From Desulfobulbaceae bacterium (GTDB lineage: Bacteria > Desulfobacterota > Desulfobulbia > Desulfobulbales > SURF-16), in NCBI GenBank assembly GCA_024763495.1, contig JANTFJ010000024.1, positions 1-13,595 on the forward strand: a stretch of DNA of 13,595 nt. The letters run 5' to 3'. Shown here in pieces: positions 1-7,542 of this stretch. The notes beneath the pieces were generated by a model. That model saw nothing but the letters and a program-made list of their open reading frames with translations, ran no database searches and was not told where the DNA came from. Numbering within the stretch: the first letter of the stretch is position 1; every line of letters begins with the position of its first letter. The position numbers and the translations under genes were made by a program.

Positions 1-32
1 ACCACACCTTGACTTTTGAGAAGGCACGGCCT

Positions 33-141
33 GTAAGCGTTTCAGGGATGCCGCCATGTGCCCGTTTCAACGCTCGCGATAATACATCAGGTATATCCCG
101 GCGTTTAAACGGGTGCAGGGTGGTGTTCATGGAGCGCTTAC
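33..141. repeat. Imperfect palindromic element, copy A
   Basis: The sequence from GTAAGCGT (33-40) to GCGCTTAC (134-141) is a long imperfect inverted repeat. The arms are roughly 33-74 and 100-141, and I count about 30 of 42 positions able to pair, around a loop of about 25 bases. A second copy lies at 13329-13435 in opposite orientation; the two share the terminal 23 bases almost exactly and the loop core GATATACC..GATGTATTAT. The palindrome plus the recurrence suggest a MITE-like or REP/BIME-like non-autonomous element. The element ends 13 bases before mraY, so any promoter for mraY must lie inside it or further upstream. A weak sigma70-like pair (TTGACT at 9-14, TGTAAG at 32-37, 17-base spacing) is present but unconvincing. 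The minus strand is open from an ATG at 130 to the window edge, but that frame is broken in the second copy. Confidence 0.7.
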
Positions 142-154
142 AAATAAGGTATAA

Positions 155-1234
155 ATGTTTTATCATTTTTTAGTCCCATTACATAATGTTTTCAGCGGAT
201 TTAATGTTTTTCGCTACATAACCTTTCGTTGTATTGGGGCTATTGTCACGGCTTTTTTCCTTGTTGCTTTTCTCGGCCCGAGATTTATCGAGTTTATGCG
301 GCAGCGCCAGTTGGGGCAGGTTATCAGGGAAGACGGCCCGGAAAGTCATTTCAGCAAGCGGGGCGTGCCTACCATGGGTGGCCTGTTGATCCTTTTTGCC
401 ATAGCTGCTTCCACCCTGTTATGGGTCAACTTGACCAGCCATCTGGTCTGGCTCATTCTAGGTGTAACTCTCTGGTTCGGAGGAATCGGGGCCATTGATG
501 ATTATCGAAAAATTAGTAAAAACAACAGCATAGGGTTGAGCGCCAGGGGTAAATTGCTGCTCCAGACACTTGGTGTACTGGTTGGAGGGTTGCTGCTTCT
601 TGGCGAGCCGCGTTTTGATACTCATTTAAGTTTTCCATTTTTGAAAAATTTTCGTCCGGATCTGGACGGTTTTTATGTTTTGTTTGCCCTGCTGGTTATT
701 GTCGGCTGTTCCAACGCGGTAAATTTAACTGACGGCCTTGACGGGCTGGCCATTGGCCCAACTGTAGTGACCAGTGGGGTTTACCTGCTTTTTTCTTATC
801 TTGCCGGTCATGCGGGGCTGGCAGCCTATCTCCAGATTCCTTATGTGCCCGGCGCAGGCGAGGTTACGGTATTTTGCGGTGCCCTGGCCGGCAGCAGTCT
901 GGGTTTTTTATGGTTTAATGCTTTTCCTGCCCAGGTTTTTATGGGTGATGTAGGTTCTCTTTCCCTGGGCGCGGCCCTGGGACTTGTGGCGGTAATTATT
1001 AAACAGGAAATCCTCCTGGTTATTGTTGGCGGGGTTTTTGTCATGGAAGCGTTGTCCGTTATTATTCAGGTTGGCTATTTCAAGGCCTCAGGCGGTAAGA
1101 GGGTTTTCCTGATGGCCCCTTTTCATCATCATTTTGAGAAAAAGGGCTGGCAGGAACCAAAGGTGGTTGTTCGTTTCTGGATTGTCTCCATTATTCTGGG
1201 ACTTACTGCCCTGGCTACCTTGAAATTGAGATAA
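155..1234 (+). CDS. mraY: MraY, phospho-MurNAc-pentapeptide transferase
   Basis: Integral inner-membrane enzyme that transfers phospho-MurNAc-pentapeptide from UDP to undecaprenyl phosphate, giving lipid I. The 359-residue length is normal for the family. The N-terminus (YHFLVPLH, then FNVFRYITFR) matches the family start. Family signatures are in order: the DD pair in GAIDDYRK (D115, D116), NAVNLTDGLDGLA (187-199), FMGDVGS with the conserved Asp at D265, and the His triplet in PFHHHFEKKGW (H324-H326). About ten hydrophobic segments are visible along the chain. The ATG at 155 follows an AAGG (146-149) at suitable spacing. The gene is the first of the cluster in the window. murF, its usual upstream neighbour, is absent and is replaced by a palindromic repeat. 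The 3' side leads into another inverted repeat before murD. Confidence 0.97.
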   Translation: MFYHFLVPLHNVFSGFNVFRYITFRCIGAIVTAFFLVAFLGPRFIEFMRQRQLGQVIREDGPESHFSKRGVPTMGGLLILFAIAASTLLWVNLTSHLVWLILGVTLWFGGIGAIDDYRKISKNNSIGLSARGKLLLQTLGVLVGGLLLLGEPRFDTHLSFPFLKNFRPDLDGFYVLFALLVIVGCSNAVNLTDGLDGLAIGPTVVTSGVYLLFSYLAGHAGLAAYLQIPYVPGAGEVTVFCGALAGSSLGFLWFNAFPAQVFMGDVGSLSLGAALGLVAVIIKQEILLVIVGGVFVMEALSVIIQVGYFKASGGKRVFLMAPFHHHFEKKGWQEPKVVVRFWIVSIILGLTALATLKLR

Positions 1235-1236
1235 TG

Positions 1237-1400
1237 TCAGAGGACAGAGGACAGAAGACAGAGGGCAGAAGAGAAATAAAATAGCATTTTTTTTAATGCG
1301 GAGCCGACGAACAATGAAAAAAGCTAAGGATTGCCGGGAAGAATATCTGATAAAGATATATTCATTTTCAGTCCTCTGTCCTCTGGCTTCTGTCTTCTGA
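1237..1400. repeat. Inverted repeat of purine-rich units between mraY and murD
   Basis: The left arm (1237-1268) is built of AGAGGACAG/AGAAGACAG-type units. Its reverse complement recurs at 1369-1400, with about 26 of 32 positions matching. The arms enclose about 100 bases that contain a T-rich stretch (1287-1294) with a short GCATT/AATGC stem, an ATG at 1314 with GGAG upstream that opens a 28-codon frame ending at 1400, and no recognisable gene. The right arm ends two bases before the likely murD ATG (1403). Transcribed, the arms could form a long hairpin in the mraY-murD mRNA. It may be a MITE-like insertion or a degenerate microsatellite-like repeat; the sequence alone does not decide between them. 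Confidence 0.7.
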
Positions 1401-1402
1401 TA

Positions 1403-2794
1403 ATGGGCCGGATAAGGGAGAAAATTGAGCAGGGGCGGACACTGGTCATGGGCCTGGGAAAATCAGGCCTGGCTGCTGTACGTTTTCTGCTGGCCCAGGG
1501 GGCGGATGTCGCGGTTTCGGAATATGGAGCCAGGGAGGACATCAGCCCGGAGATTTCAGGCTGGCTGGATTCTGAAAAAGTTTTTGCTGAATTTGGCGGC
1601 CATTCAGCGGAACTCTTCAGCAGGGTTGATCTGATTATTGTCAGTCCCGGTGTTCCTCTTGATCTTCCGGTCTTGCGGGAGGCCGGGGAAGCGGATATTG
1701 AAATTATCGGTGAACTGGGTCTGGCCGGCGAATACCTGCAAACTCCGGTACTGGCGGTTACCGGCACTAACGGTAAGACAACAGTGACTACCATGATTAC
1801 CCGCTTGTTGCGGGCCGGGGGTAAAAAAGTGTTCATGGGCGGGAATATAGGTACTCCTCTGGCCGAATATCTCCTCGGCCCCCAGGGCGCGGATATAGCT
1901 GTGCTTGAAGTCAGCAGTTTTCAACTTGATACAGCCGGTGATTTTCGGCCTGATCTTGGAGTCTTGTTGAATATCACCCCGGATCATCTTGAGCGTTATG
2001 ATTCGTTTGATTGTTATGCCGAGGCAAAGTTAAAGATTTTTTCAGCTCAAAAGCCGGAAGACAGGATGCTGGTCAATATTGATGACCGGGAAATTGTTTC
2101 TCGCCTGGCTGCCGGAAATTTTTTCGGGGAACAATATTTTTTCGGTAAATATTTATCTGGGAGTTATGGGGCTGAATATCGGGATAATGAGATTATTTTG
2201 CGGCTGCCCACAGGAGAAGAAAGCTATCCGCTTCCTTTTCTATTGAGCAGCTCCCCGAATCGGGAAAACTGCCTGGCTGCTGTGTCAGCTGCTCGACTTA
2301 TGGACTGCTCACCGGCCGGGATCAGCAGTGGTTTAGTCGAGTTTGCGCCATTGCCTCACCGCCTGGCCCGGGTGGCGGACATTAATGGAGTGAGATATGT
2401 CAATGATTCCAAGGCTACTAATATCGGCGCGGTACAGGCAGCCCTGGAGTCTATGGATCGGCCGGTAATTTTGATTGCCGGAGGCCGGGGCAAGGGAGGC
2501 GGCTATCAGTCGCTGCGTCAGGTCGTGGCTGAACGGGTTAAAAAAATATTGCTGATTGGAGAGGCTCAGGCTGAAATGGCCGCAGCCTTTGCTGATCTTA
2601 CCATGGTAGAGGAATGTGTTACCCTGGAAGCTGCTGTGCGTCAAGCCGGCCAGTCGGCGGAAAAGGGAGATGTTGTTTTACTTTCCCCGGCTTGTGCCAG
2701 TTTTGACCAGTTTAGTGGCTATGAAGAACGGGGCCGGGTGTTTGAGCGGGAAATTTCCCTGATTAAAGAATTGGGCCGGAAGCAGGTAGCATGA
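1403..2794 (+). CDS. murD: MurD, UDP-MurNAc-L-alanine:D-glutamate ligase
   Basis: Cytoplasmic ATP-dependent ligase that adds D-glutamate to UDP-MurNAc-L-Ala. With the ATG at 1403 it is 463 residues, close to the usual length. Near the N-terminus is a Rossmann-like fold start, LVMGLGKSGLAA. The Mur ligase P-loop TGTNGKTT is at about residues 120-127, followed by LNITPDHLERY, the PHR motif, NDSKATN (substrate and Mg binding), AGGRGKGG and LLSPACASFDQF. The frame is open back to a TTG at 1331, but those 24 extra codons translate the repeat arm and look unlike MurD, so I prefer 1403. A clear Shine-Dalgarno is missing at 1403. AAGGA abuts the TTG too closely to help, and a 28-codon frame (1314-1400) with a GGAG could couple translation into murD. 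The 3' end overlaps the next ORF by 4 bases (ATGA). Confidence 0.95.
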   Translation: MGRIREKIEQGRTLVMGLGKSGLAAVRFLLAQGADVAVSEYGAREDISPEISGWLDSEKVFAEFGGHSAELFSRVDLIIVSPGVPLDLPVLREAGEADIEIIGELGLAGEYLQTPVLAVTGTNGKTTVTTMITRLLRAGGKKVFMGGNIGTPLAEYLLGPQGADIAVLEVSSFQLDTAGDFRPDLGVLLNITPDHLERYDSFDCYAEAKLKIFSAQKPEDRMLVNIDDREIVSRLAAGNFFGEQYFFGKYLSGSYGAEYRDNEIILRLPTGEESYPLPFLLSSSPNRENCLAAVSAARLMDCSPAGISSGLVEFAPLPHRLARVADINGVRYVNDSKATNIGAVQAALESMDRPVILIAGGRGKGGGYQSLRQVVAERVKKILLIGEAQAEMAAAFADLTMVEECVTLEAAVRQAGQSAEKGDVVLLSPACASFDQFSGYEERGRVFEREISLIKELGRKQVA

Positions 2795-2991
2795 AACAGG
2801 AGAAAATTAGAATGCAGAAAGTTTGCTGTGTATGCCATAAAGTAAAAGTTGATAATCAGTGGATTAAGAAGCCGGTAAATTTTGAAGATTCATCTCATGG
2901 CTATTGCCCTGTCTGTTATGGACGGACATTGGCTGTTATCCGGGAAATGAACAATCCCAGGCTGGATAAACAGGCGAGAGTTGCAATGTAA
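2791..2991 (+). CDS. Small Cys4 zinc-ribbon protein in the ftsW position
   Basis: A 66-residue ORF coupled to murD by an ATGA overlap; its TAA is directly followed by the murG ATG. It has two CxxC knuckles, C12/C13-x-x-C15 and C39-P-V-C42, with a Trp (W24) and a Ser-His-Gly (35-37) before the second. The pattern CxxCxKVxxD..W..SHGxCPxC resembles, from memory, the short Cys-rich tail found after receiver or PAS domains in many deltaproteobacterial signalling proteins, but here it stands alone. Zinc binding is inferred. The rest is a basic tail without membrane segments, so it cannot replace FtsW, whose gene normally lies here. The ATG at 2812 has a better Shine-Dalgarno (AGGAG 2798-2802, 9-base spacing) and gives a 59-residue product with the same domain. 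The coupling and intact motif argue that it is expressed. Function unknown. Confidence 0.75.
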   Translation: MKQEKIRMQKVCCVCHKVKVDNQWIKKPVNFEDSSHGYCPVCYGRTLAVIREMNNPRLDKQARVAM

Positions 2992-4110
2992 ATGGCCGTA
3001 AGGGAGAAGAAGATAAAGATGATAGTAAGCGGCGGCGGCACAGGCGGGCATCTTTTTCCCGGAATTGCGGTAGCTGAAGCTGTTTTGCGGCGTTTACCCG
3101 GTTCTGAAGTGCTTTTTATCGGCACGGCAAGAGCAACTGATGCCAGGGTTCTGGCTGACCGCCCCTTTAAAACAACCGTCATTCACAGCCGGGGGCTGAA
3201 AGGAAAAGGAATTTCTGGTTCTATTCGTTCTCTTATTCAGCTTCCTTTCAGCCTGTTTGAGGCAGCCGGTAAGATTGCTGATTTTAAACCATCAGTGGTG
3301 TTGGGGGTTGGCGGTTATGTAACCGGCCCGGTATTGCTGGCGGCCAGATTAAAAGGAATTGCCACCTGTATTCATGAACAGAATTCAGTACCAGGCCTGG
3401 CAAATCGGGCTTTGGGGAAATTTGTTGACCGGATATTTTTGTCGATTCCCGGCAGTGAAAAATTTTTTCCGTCCCGAAAATGTATCATGACCGGTAATCC
3501 GGTCAGGGCTGAACTTCTGCGGCTGACAAAAAACAATGAAAGAACTGCCGGCAAGGAACTAACCCTGGTGGTTTTAGGCGGCAGCCTGGGGGCCAGGAGA
3601 GTTAACCGCCTGGTAACTGAAGCCTTGAGCGCTATAAAAAATAAATTGCCCGGTGGTTTCAAGGTGATTCATCAGACCGGCAGTGTGGATGAACAAATGG
3701 TGGCTGAATTATATAAAAAGGAAGGAATAGCGGCTGAAGTTTCCGATTTTTTCAGCAATATGGAGGATATTTATCAGCAGGCTGATTTGCTTGTCTCCCG
3801 GGCCGGGGCTACCAGCCTGGCGGAAATGACCGTGCTGGCCAAACCCATGATTTTAATTCCTTATCCCTATGCCGCTGATAATCATCAGGAGAAAAATGGC
3901 GATTACCTGGTTCAGGCCGGGGCCGCGCGAATGCTGATTGAAAAGGATACCAGTGCCGGGGAACTGGCTGATAATATTTTTGAGTTACTTAACGATCAAC
4001 AGAAAAGAGAGAAAATGGCCCGTTCCGCGCTAAATCTTGCCAGGCCCGAGGCAACCGAGAGAATTGTTGACGAGTGCCTTTTCCTGGCCGGTTTTAACCA
4101 GCCAACGTAA
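2992..4110 (+). CDS. murG: MurG, lipid II synthase (UDP-GlcNAc transferase)
   Basis: Peripheral membrane glycosyltransferase (GT28 type) that adds GlcNAc to lipid I on the cytoplasmic face, making lipid II. The 372-residue length is normal. The N-domain glycine-rich loop GGGTGGHLFPG is at about residues 14-24, followed by GVGGYVTGP and HEQNSVPGLANR. The C-domain has LGGSLGARRVN and the UDP-GlcNAc signature SRAGATSLAEM, then IPYPYAADNHQ. The start is uncertain: the ATG at 2992 follows the previous stop with no gap, while the ATG at 3019 has GGGAG about 12 bases upstream and gives the more typical short N-terminus. The stop TAA (4108-4110) lies inside the left inverted repeat of the element that separates this gene from murC. 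Confidence 0.96.
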   Translation: MAVREKKIKMIVSGGGTGGHLFPGIAVAEAVLRRLPGSEVLFIGTARATDARVLADRPFKTTVIHSRGLKGKGISGSIRSLIQLPFSLFEAAGKIADFKPSVVLGVGGYVTGPVLLAARLKGIATCIHEQNSVPGLANRALGKFVDRIFLSIPGSEKFFPSRKCIMTGNPVRAELLRLTKNNERTAGKELTLVVLGGSLGARRVNRLVTEALSAIKNKLPGGFKVIHQTGSVDEQMVAELYKKEGIAAEVSDFFSNMEDIYQQADLLVSRAGATSLAEMTVLAKPMILIPYPYAADNHQEKNGDYLVQAGAARMLIEKDTSAGELADNIFELLNDQQKREKMARSALNLARPEATERIVDECLFLAGFNQPT

Positions 4111-4264
4111 CTGCTCACCGGGCACCAGATCTTTAGGCGATTAATCCGGCTTACGTATGACTGATACGCTGCGCCAGCCTGATCGCAGAAATTTCCGGCA
4201 CCCTGTAAGCAGTTACAATTACGGTGGTGAGCGAAATTAAGGCGCTTACCCGGTGAGTAGTTAC
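4107..4264. repeat. 158-bp element with 16-bp terminal inverted repeats
   Basis: GTAACTGCTCACCGGG (4107-4122) is matched by CCCGGTGAGTAGTTAC (4249-4264), whose reverse complement differs at one position in 16. Between them are no gene and several smaller stems, for example CGTAT/ATACG around 4154-4168 and GTAAGC..GCTTAC (4205-4249), plus an internal near-direct repeat TTTAGGCG/TTAAGGCG. This looks like a non-autonomous, MITE-like palindromic insertion at the murG-murC junction. The murG stop codon (4108-4110) and the GTG that opens the murC frame (4253-4255) both lie in the terminal repeats. No transposase is encoded and no clear target-site duplication is visible. The GTAAGC/GCGCTTAC motif is shared with the palindromes at both ends of the window. 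Confidence 0.75.
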
Positions 4265-5671
4265 CAAACAGCAGATAAACCAACGAAGCAACCAGTGTAC
4301 CAGAAAAATAAACATATCCATTTTGTCGGCATCGGCGGTATCGGCATGAGCGGTATAGCCGAGCTGCTGCTCAATCTTGGTTATACCGTCAGTGGTTCTG
4401 ATTTGCGCTCAACCAGGATTACCCGGCGGCTGGCTGAGTTGGGCGGTACAGTTCACCGGGGCCATGCCGCTGAGTGGATAAAGGGCGCGGACGTGGTGGT
4501 TACCTCAACGGCAGTCAGCGCGGATAATCCCGAAATAATTGCCGCTACAGAGGCCTTTGTCCCGGTAATTCCCCGGGCGGAAATGCTGGCTGAACTCATG
4601 CGTCTGAAAAAATACGGCATTGCGGTTGCCGGCAGTCACGGCAAAACATCAACTACCTCGTTGGTGGGGTGGGTTCTGGCTGAAGCCGGTCTTGATCCCA
4701 CCGTGGTAATCGGCGGGCAGGTAAACAGTATTGGCTCTAATGCCAAGATGGGCCAGGGAGAATTCCTGGTTGCTGAAGCAGATGAAAGTGACGGATCATT
4801 TCTTCATCTTTCACCTGTAGTAGATGTTGTTACCAATATTGATCTGGAACACGTTGATTTTTATAAGGACATTGAAGAGATAAAAGAGGTGTTCCTGCAA
4901 TTTATCAACAAGATTCCTTTTTATGGGGCTGCGGTAATCTGTCTTGAGGATGAACAACTGGCTGATTTGCTGCCCGGCATAAAGAAAAGAATTATAACCT
5001 ATGGACTCACTCCCCAGGCCGATATTAATGCCCGTGACATTAAGATAAAGGGGTTTAATTCGATTTTTACGGTCTGGCGGGGGGATAAGGAACTTGGCCG
5101 GGTCAGCTTGCCCGCGCCCGGCCAGCATAACATTTTGAATTCCCTGGCCGTCATTTGCGTAGCCCTTGAGCTTGAAATTGATTTTGCCGTTATTGCCGGA
5201 GCATTGAAGTCTTTTACCGGAGTTAAGCGGCGTCTTGAGATTAAAGGAGAAAAAAATGGAATTACGGTCATTGACGACTACGGCCATCATCCCACGGAAA
5301 TAAGGGCTACGTTGTCAGCCTTGCGGGCCACCTGGCCCCACAGGCGGCTGGTTGTGCTTTTTCAACCCCATCGTTACAGCCGTACCAGGGGATTATTCAA
5401 GGAGTTCTGTACTGCCTTTCATCGTGCTGATCTGCTTTTCATGACTGATATCTACCCGGCCAGCGAGCAGCCGATTCCCGGAGTTTCCTCCGAGAAACTG
5501 CTTGCTGCCATTAAAGAGCGGGGACAGCGACAGATACATTATGTCCCTGAAGTAATGCAATTACCTTCTGTTGTCGCGCCGATGCTGGGCGCTGACGATA
5601 TTGTTTTAACCCTGGGGGCCGGAAGTATCTGGCGGGCCGGCGGACTTTTACTGGAGGAGATGGGGAAATGA
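4253..5671 (+). CDS. murC: MurC, UDP-MurNAc:L-alanine ligase
   Basis: Cytoplasmic ATP-dependent ligase that attaches L-alanine to UDP-MurNAc, the first peptide step. The frame from the GTG at 4253 is 472 residues, normal for the family. Signatures: IHFVGIGGIGMSGIAE (22-37, UDP binding), the P-loop GSHGKTSTT (127-135), EADESDGSF, TNIDLEHVDFY, the conserved DDYGHHPTE and FQPHRYSRT in the C-domain, and LTLGAGSIW near the end. The start is doubtful: GTG at 4253 lies inside the right terminal repeat of the preceding element, so the first four residues would come from that repeat. A GTG at 4295 gives MYQKNKHIHFVG, closer to a typical MurC N-terminus, but has no clear ribosome site; AAGG at 4239-4242 may serve 4253. 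The 3' end overlaps murB by 4 bases. Confidence 0.96.
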   Translation: MSSYQTADKPTKQPVYQKNKHIHFVGIGGIGMSGIAELLLNLGYTVSGSDLRSTRITRRLAELGGTVHRGHAAEWIKGADVVVTSTAVSADNPEIIAATEAFVPVIPRAEMLAELMRLKKYGIAVAGSHGKTSTTSLVGWVLAEAGLDPTVVIGGQVNSIGSNAKMGQGEFLVAEADESDGSFLHLSPVVDVVTNIDLEHVDFYKDIEEIKEVFLQFINKIPFYGAAVICLEDEQLADLLPGIKKRIITYGLTPQADINARDIKIKGFNSIFTVWRGDKELGRVSLPAPGQHNILNSLAVICVALELEIDFAVIAGALKSFTGVKRRLEIKGEKNGITVIDDYGHHPTEIRATLSALRATWPHRRLVVLFQPHRYSRTRGLFKEFCTAFHRADLLFMTDIYPASEQPIPGVSSEKLLAAIKERGQRQIHYVPEVMQLPSVVAPMLGADDIVLTLGAGSIWRAGGLLLEEMGK

Positions 5672-6663
5672 AGACCTCATGCGGAACCGTGACGCGGGAA
5701 AGGGAGCAGGGGAACAGGAGACAATTACCTGACTGGGCTGATCAGTTTAATGACCTTATGATAGATTTCTGGTGCGGCGAGATGTTGTGGAATATTTCCA
5801 TGGCTGATTTTTCTTCATACCGGGTGGGAGGACCGGCCGAGGCGGTTATTTTTCCTCTGGGAATAAATGAACTTGCTCTGCTGATCCAGGGATTAAGGAA
5901 ACTGGATATTAACTGGCTGGTTCTTGGCCGGGGAACTAATATCCTGGTAGCGGACGAGGGTTTGAAAGGAGTAGTAATAATTCTGGGTCGTGATTTTTGT
6001 TCCATCGACCAGACCCATCAGGATGCCGGATTTGAGCTGGTGCGGGTCAAGGGCGGCTGTGCAATGGCAAGACTGGTCAACTGGTGTACGGATCAGGAGT
6101 TGAGCGGGCTTGAATTTGCCGCCGGTATTCCCGGCAGCGTCGGTGGCGCTACAGCAATGAATGCCGGGGCCTGGGGCGGACAGATCAGTGACGTTCTTCA
6201 TTCGGCAATTATCATGGACAGCAAAGGAATATTGCATAGCAAGGCTGGCGAGGATATGAATCTCGGCTACAGGAACTGGAATGAACCAGCGGAAATGATT
6301 GCGGTAGAAACTACTTTTAAACTGAAAAAAGGTGAAAAGTCAGCCATTGCCGAAAAATGTCGGGCAAATGTCAGCCTTAGAAAAAAGCAGCAACCGATGA
6401 ATGTCATCAGCTGTGGATCTTTTTTTAAGAATCCGGCCCCGGATAAGCCGGCCGGGCGGCTGATAGAAGAGGCCGGGCTGAAAGGATTTAAGATAGGCAA
6501 TGTCATGGTCTCAGACAAGCACGCAAATTTTATAATAAATACAGGAGGGGCAACGGCCGCTGATATTGTCGGCCTCATGCGTCATGTTCAGAACAGGGTA
6601 TGGCGGCATTGTGGAATCAGACTTGAACCGGAAGTGCATTTACTGGGATTTACTGATTTGTGA
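5668..6663 (+). CDS. murB: MurB, UDP-N-acetylenolpyruvoylglucosamine reductase
   Basis: FAD- and NADPH-dependent cytoplasmic reductase that converts UDP-GlcNAc-enolpyruvate to UDP-MurNAc. It is 331 residues. The FAD-binding region shows SSYRVGGPAEA (49-59), LGRGTNILVADEG (86-98), and GLEFAAGIPGSVGGATAMNAGAWGG (147-171, conserved). The catalytic region has LGYRN (199-203), CGSFFKNP with the proton-donor Ser (S251), the KGFKIGNVMVSDKHANFI segment and the terminal LEPEVHLLG with the conserved Glu. The arrangement fits the shorter type II MurB rather than the E. coli type. The first 40 or so residues are a polar N-terminal extension before the domain; a start at the ATG 5758 is possible. It is translationally coupled to murC (ATGA, 5668-5671) and to ftsQ (GTGA, 6660-6663). 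Confidence 0.95.
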   Translation: MKTSCGTVTREREQGNRRQLPDWADQFNDLMIDFWCGEMLWNISMADFSSYRVGGPAEAVIFPLGINELALLIQGLRKLDINWLVLGRGTNILVADEGLKGVVIILGRDFCSIDQTHQDAGFELVRVKGGCAMARLVNWCTDQELSGLEFAAGIPGSVGGATAMNAGAWGGQISDVLHSAIIMDSKGILHSKAGEDMNLGYRNWNEPAEMIAVETTFKLKKGEKSAIAEKCRANVSLRKKQQPMNVISCGSFFKNPAPDKPAGRLIEEAGLKGFKIGNVMVSDKHANFIINTGGATAADIVGLMRHVQNRVWRHCGIRLEPEVHLLGFTDL

Positions 6664-7490
6664 AAAGTCTACAACAGCTGAAACCGTCAGCTCGAACAGG
6701 AATTGGCTCTTTTGTCGGTATGGGTCATCGGCTTTTAGTGCTGCTCTCTGGGGTTTTCCTGCTTGTTGTTGTCCTGTCGATAGTTGGTTATCTGTTGTGC
6801 GGCAGTTTGGCAAAGTCTGATTTTTTTTTAATTACTGAAACCGGGATTAAAGGCTGTCGCATGACTACCAAGCGGCAGATTCTTGACCTGGCTGGAATTG
6901 ATGTTCATTCTAATCTCCTGGCACTTGATGTAAAAGAGGTAAAAAAACAGATCGAGGCCCAGGAATGGATTAAACAGGTTGTTATTCGTCGTGATTTTCC
7001 GAACCGGCTGCTGATATCGGTGCGTGAAAGAATTCCGGTTGCCCTGGTTAACCTGGCAGCAGGATTGTATTATCTTGACCATGAAGCTGTCTGTTTTGCT
7101 CCAGCCCTGCCGCCGGAGGATATGGATTTTCCGGTGGTAAGTGCTGACGGTCTTGATATTATTGATTGTAATGGCGTCAGTAATGACCATAAAGCTGAGG
7201 GTCTGCGTGAAGCTTTGCGCTTTATCGGTCAGGCCGGGCGGGGTAATGCGGTTTTGCCCAGGCAGAATATTTCTGAAGTACGCCTGCAGGAAAACGGTAA
7301 CCTGATCTTGTTTCTGATGGATCATCCGATTCCAATTTATCTGGGAAAGGGAGAAATGAGGACAAAATATGACAAGTTGGTCAAGGTTCTTTCCTGGCTT
7401 TACCGTAAGAATAGATTTGATTCAATTACCGCTATTAAGGTGGATTATATGGAAAATAAAGTGCTGGCAACGAAAAAAATAACCAATTGA
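6660..7490 (+). CDS. ftsQ: FtsQ/DivIB family cell division protein
   Basis: Single-pass inner-membrane divisome protein that links early (FtsA/FtsZ) and late (FtsW/FtsI, FtsL/FtsB) components. It is 276 residues. A short basic cytoplasmic tail is followed by one hydrophobic segment (about 24-46). The POTRA domain (about 55-124) follows, with the typical LDLAGIDVHSNLLALD and the EWIKQVVIRRDFPNRLLISVRER motif. The FtsQ-type beta domain follows, with GLYYLDHEAVCF. Position between murB and ftsA agrees with this assignment. The start is a GTG at 6660 overlapping the murB stop by 4 bases. ddl, which sits before ftsQ in many dcw clusters, is absent. Confidence 0.93.
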   Translation: MKSLQQLKPSARTGIGSFVGMGHRLLVLLSGVFLLVVVLSIVGYLLCGSLAKSDFFLITETGIKGCRMTTKRQILDLAGIDVHSNLLALDVKEVKKQIEAQEWIKQVVIRRDFPNRLLISVRERIPVALVNLAAGLYYLDHEAVCFAPALPPEDMDFPVVSADGLDIIDCNGVSNDHKAEGLREALRFIGQAGRGNAVLPRQNISEVRLQENGNLILFLMDHPIPIYLGKGEMRTKYDKLVKVLSWLYRKNRFDSITAIKVDYMENKVLATKKITN

Positions 7491-7542
7491 TCCGGAAAGC
7501 TGGAAACGGAAATTGTCCCTTTAACAATAAGTAGAGAAAAAA

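Noticed and set aside
9..37. Sigma70-like promoter (TTGACT, 17 bases, TGTAAG) upstream of mraY
   Set aside because: The -10 match is only 4 of 6 and part of it is the conserved end of the repeat element, so it is likely chance.
1..130. Minus-strand open frame from an ATG at 130 to the window edge (43 codons), as a possible divergent gene or transposase start
   Set aside because: Most of it lies in the imperfect palindrome 33-141, and the same frame in the second copy is broken by a missing base and a stop. No family is recognised.
1314..1400. 28-codon frame with an ATG and GGAG site upstream of murD
   Set aside because: It is largely translation of the repeat arm, with no recognisable protein features. 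Kept only as a possible coupling leader, not as a gene.
1331..1402. N-terminal extension of MurD from the TTG at 1331
   Set aside because: The 24 extra residues encode the inverted-repeat arm, and the AAGGA abuts the TTG, so a start at 1403 is more credible.
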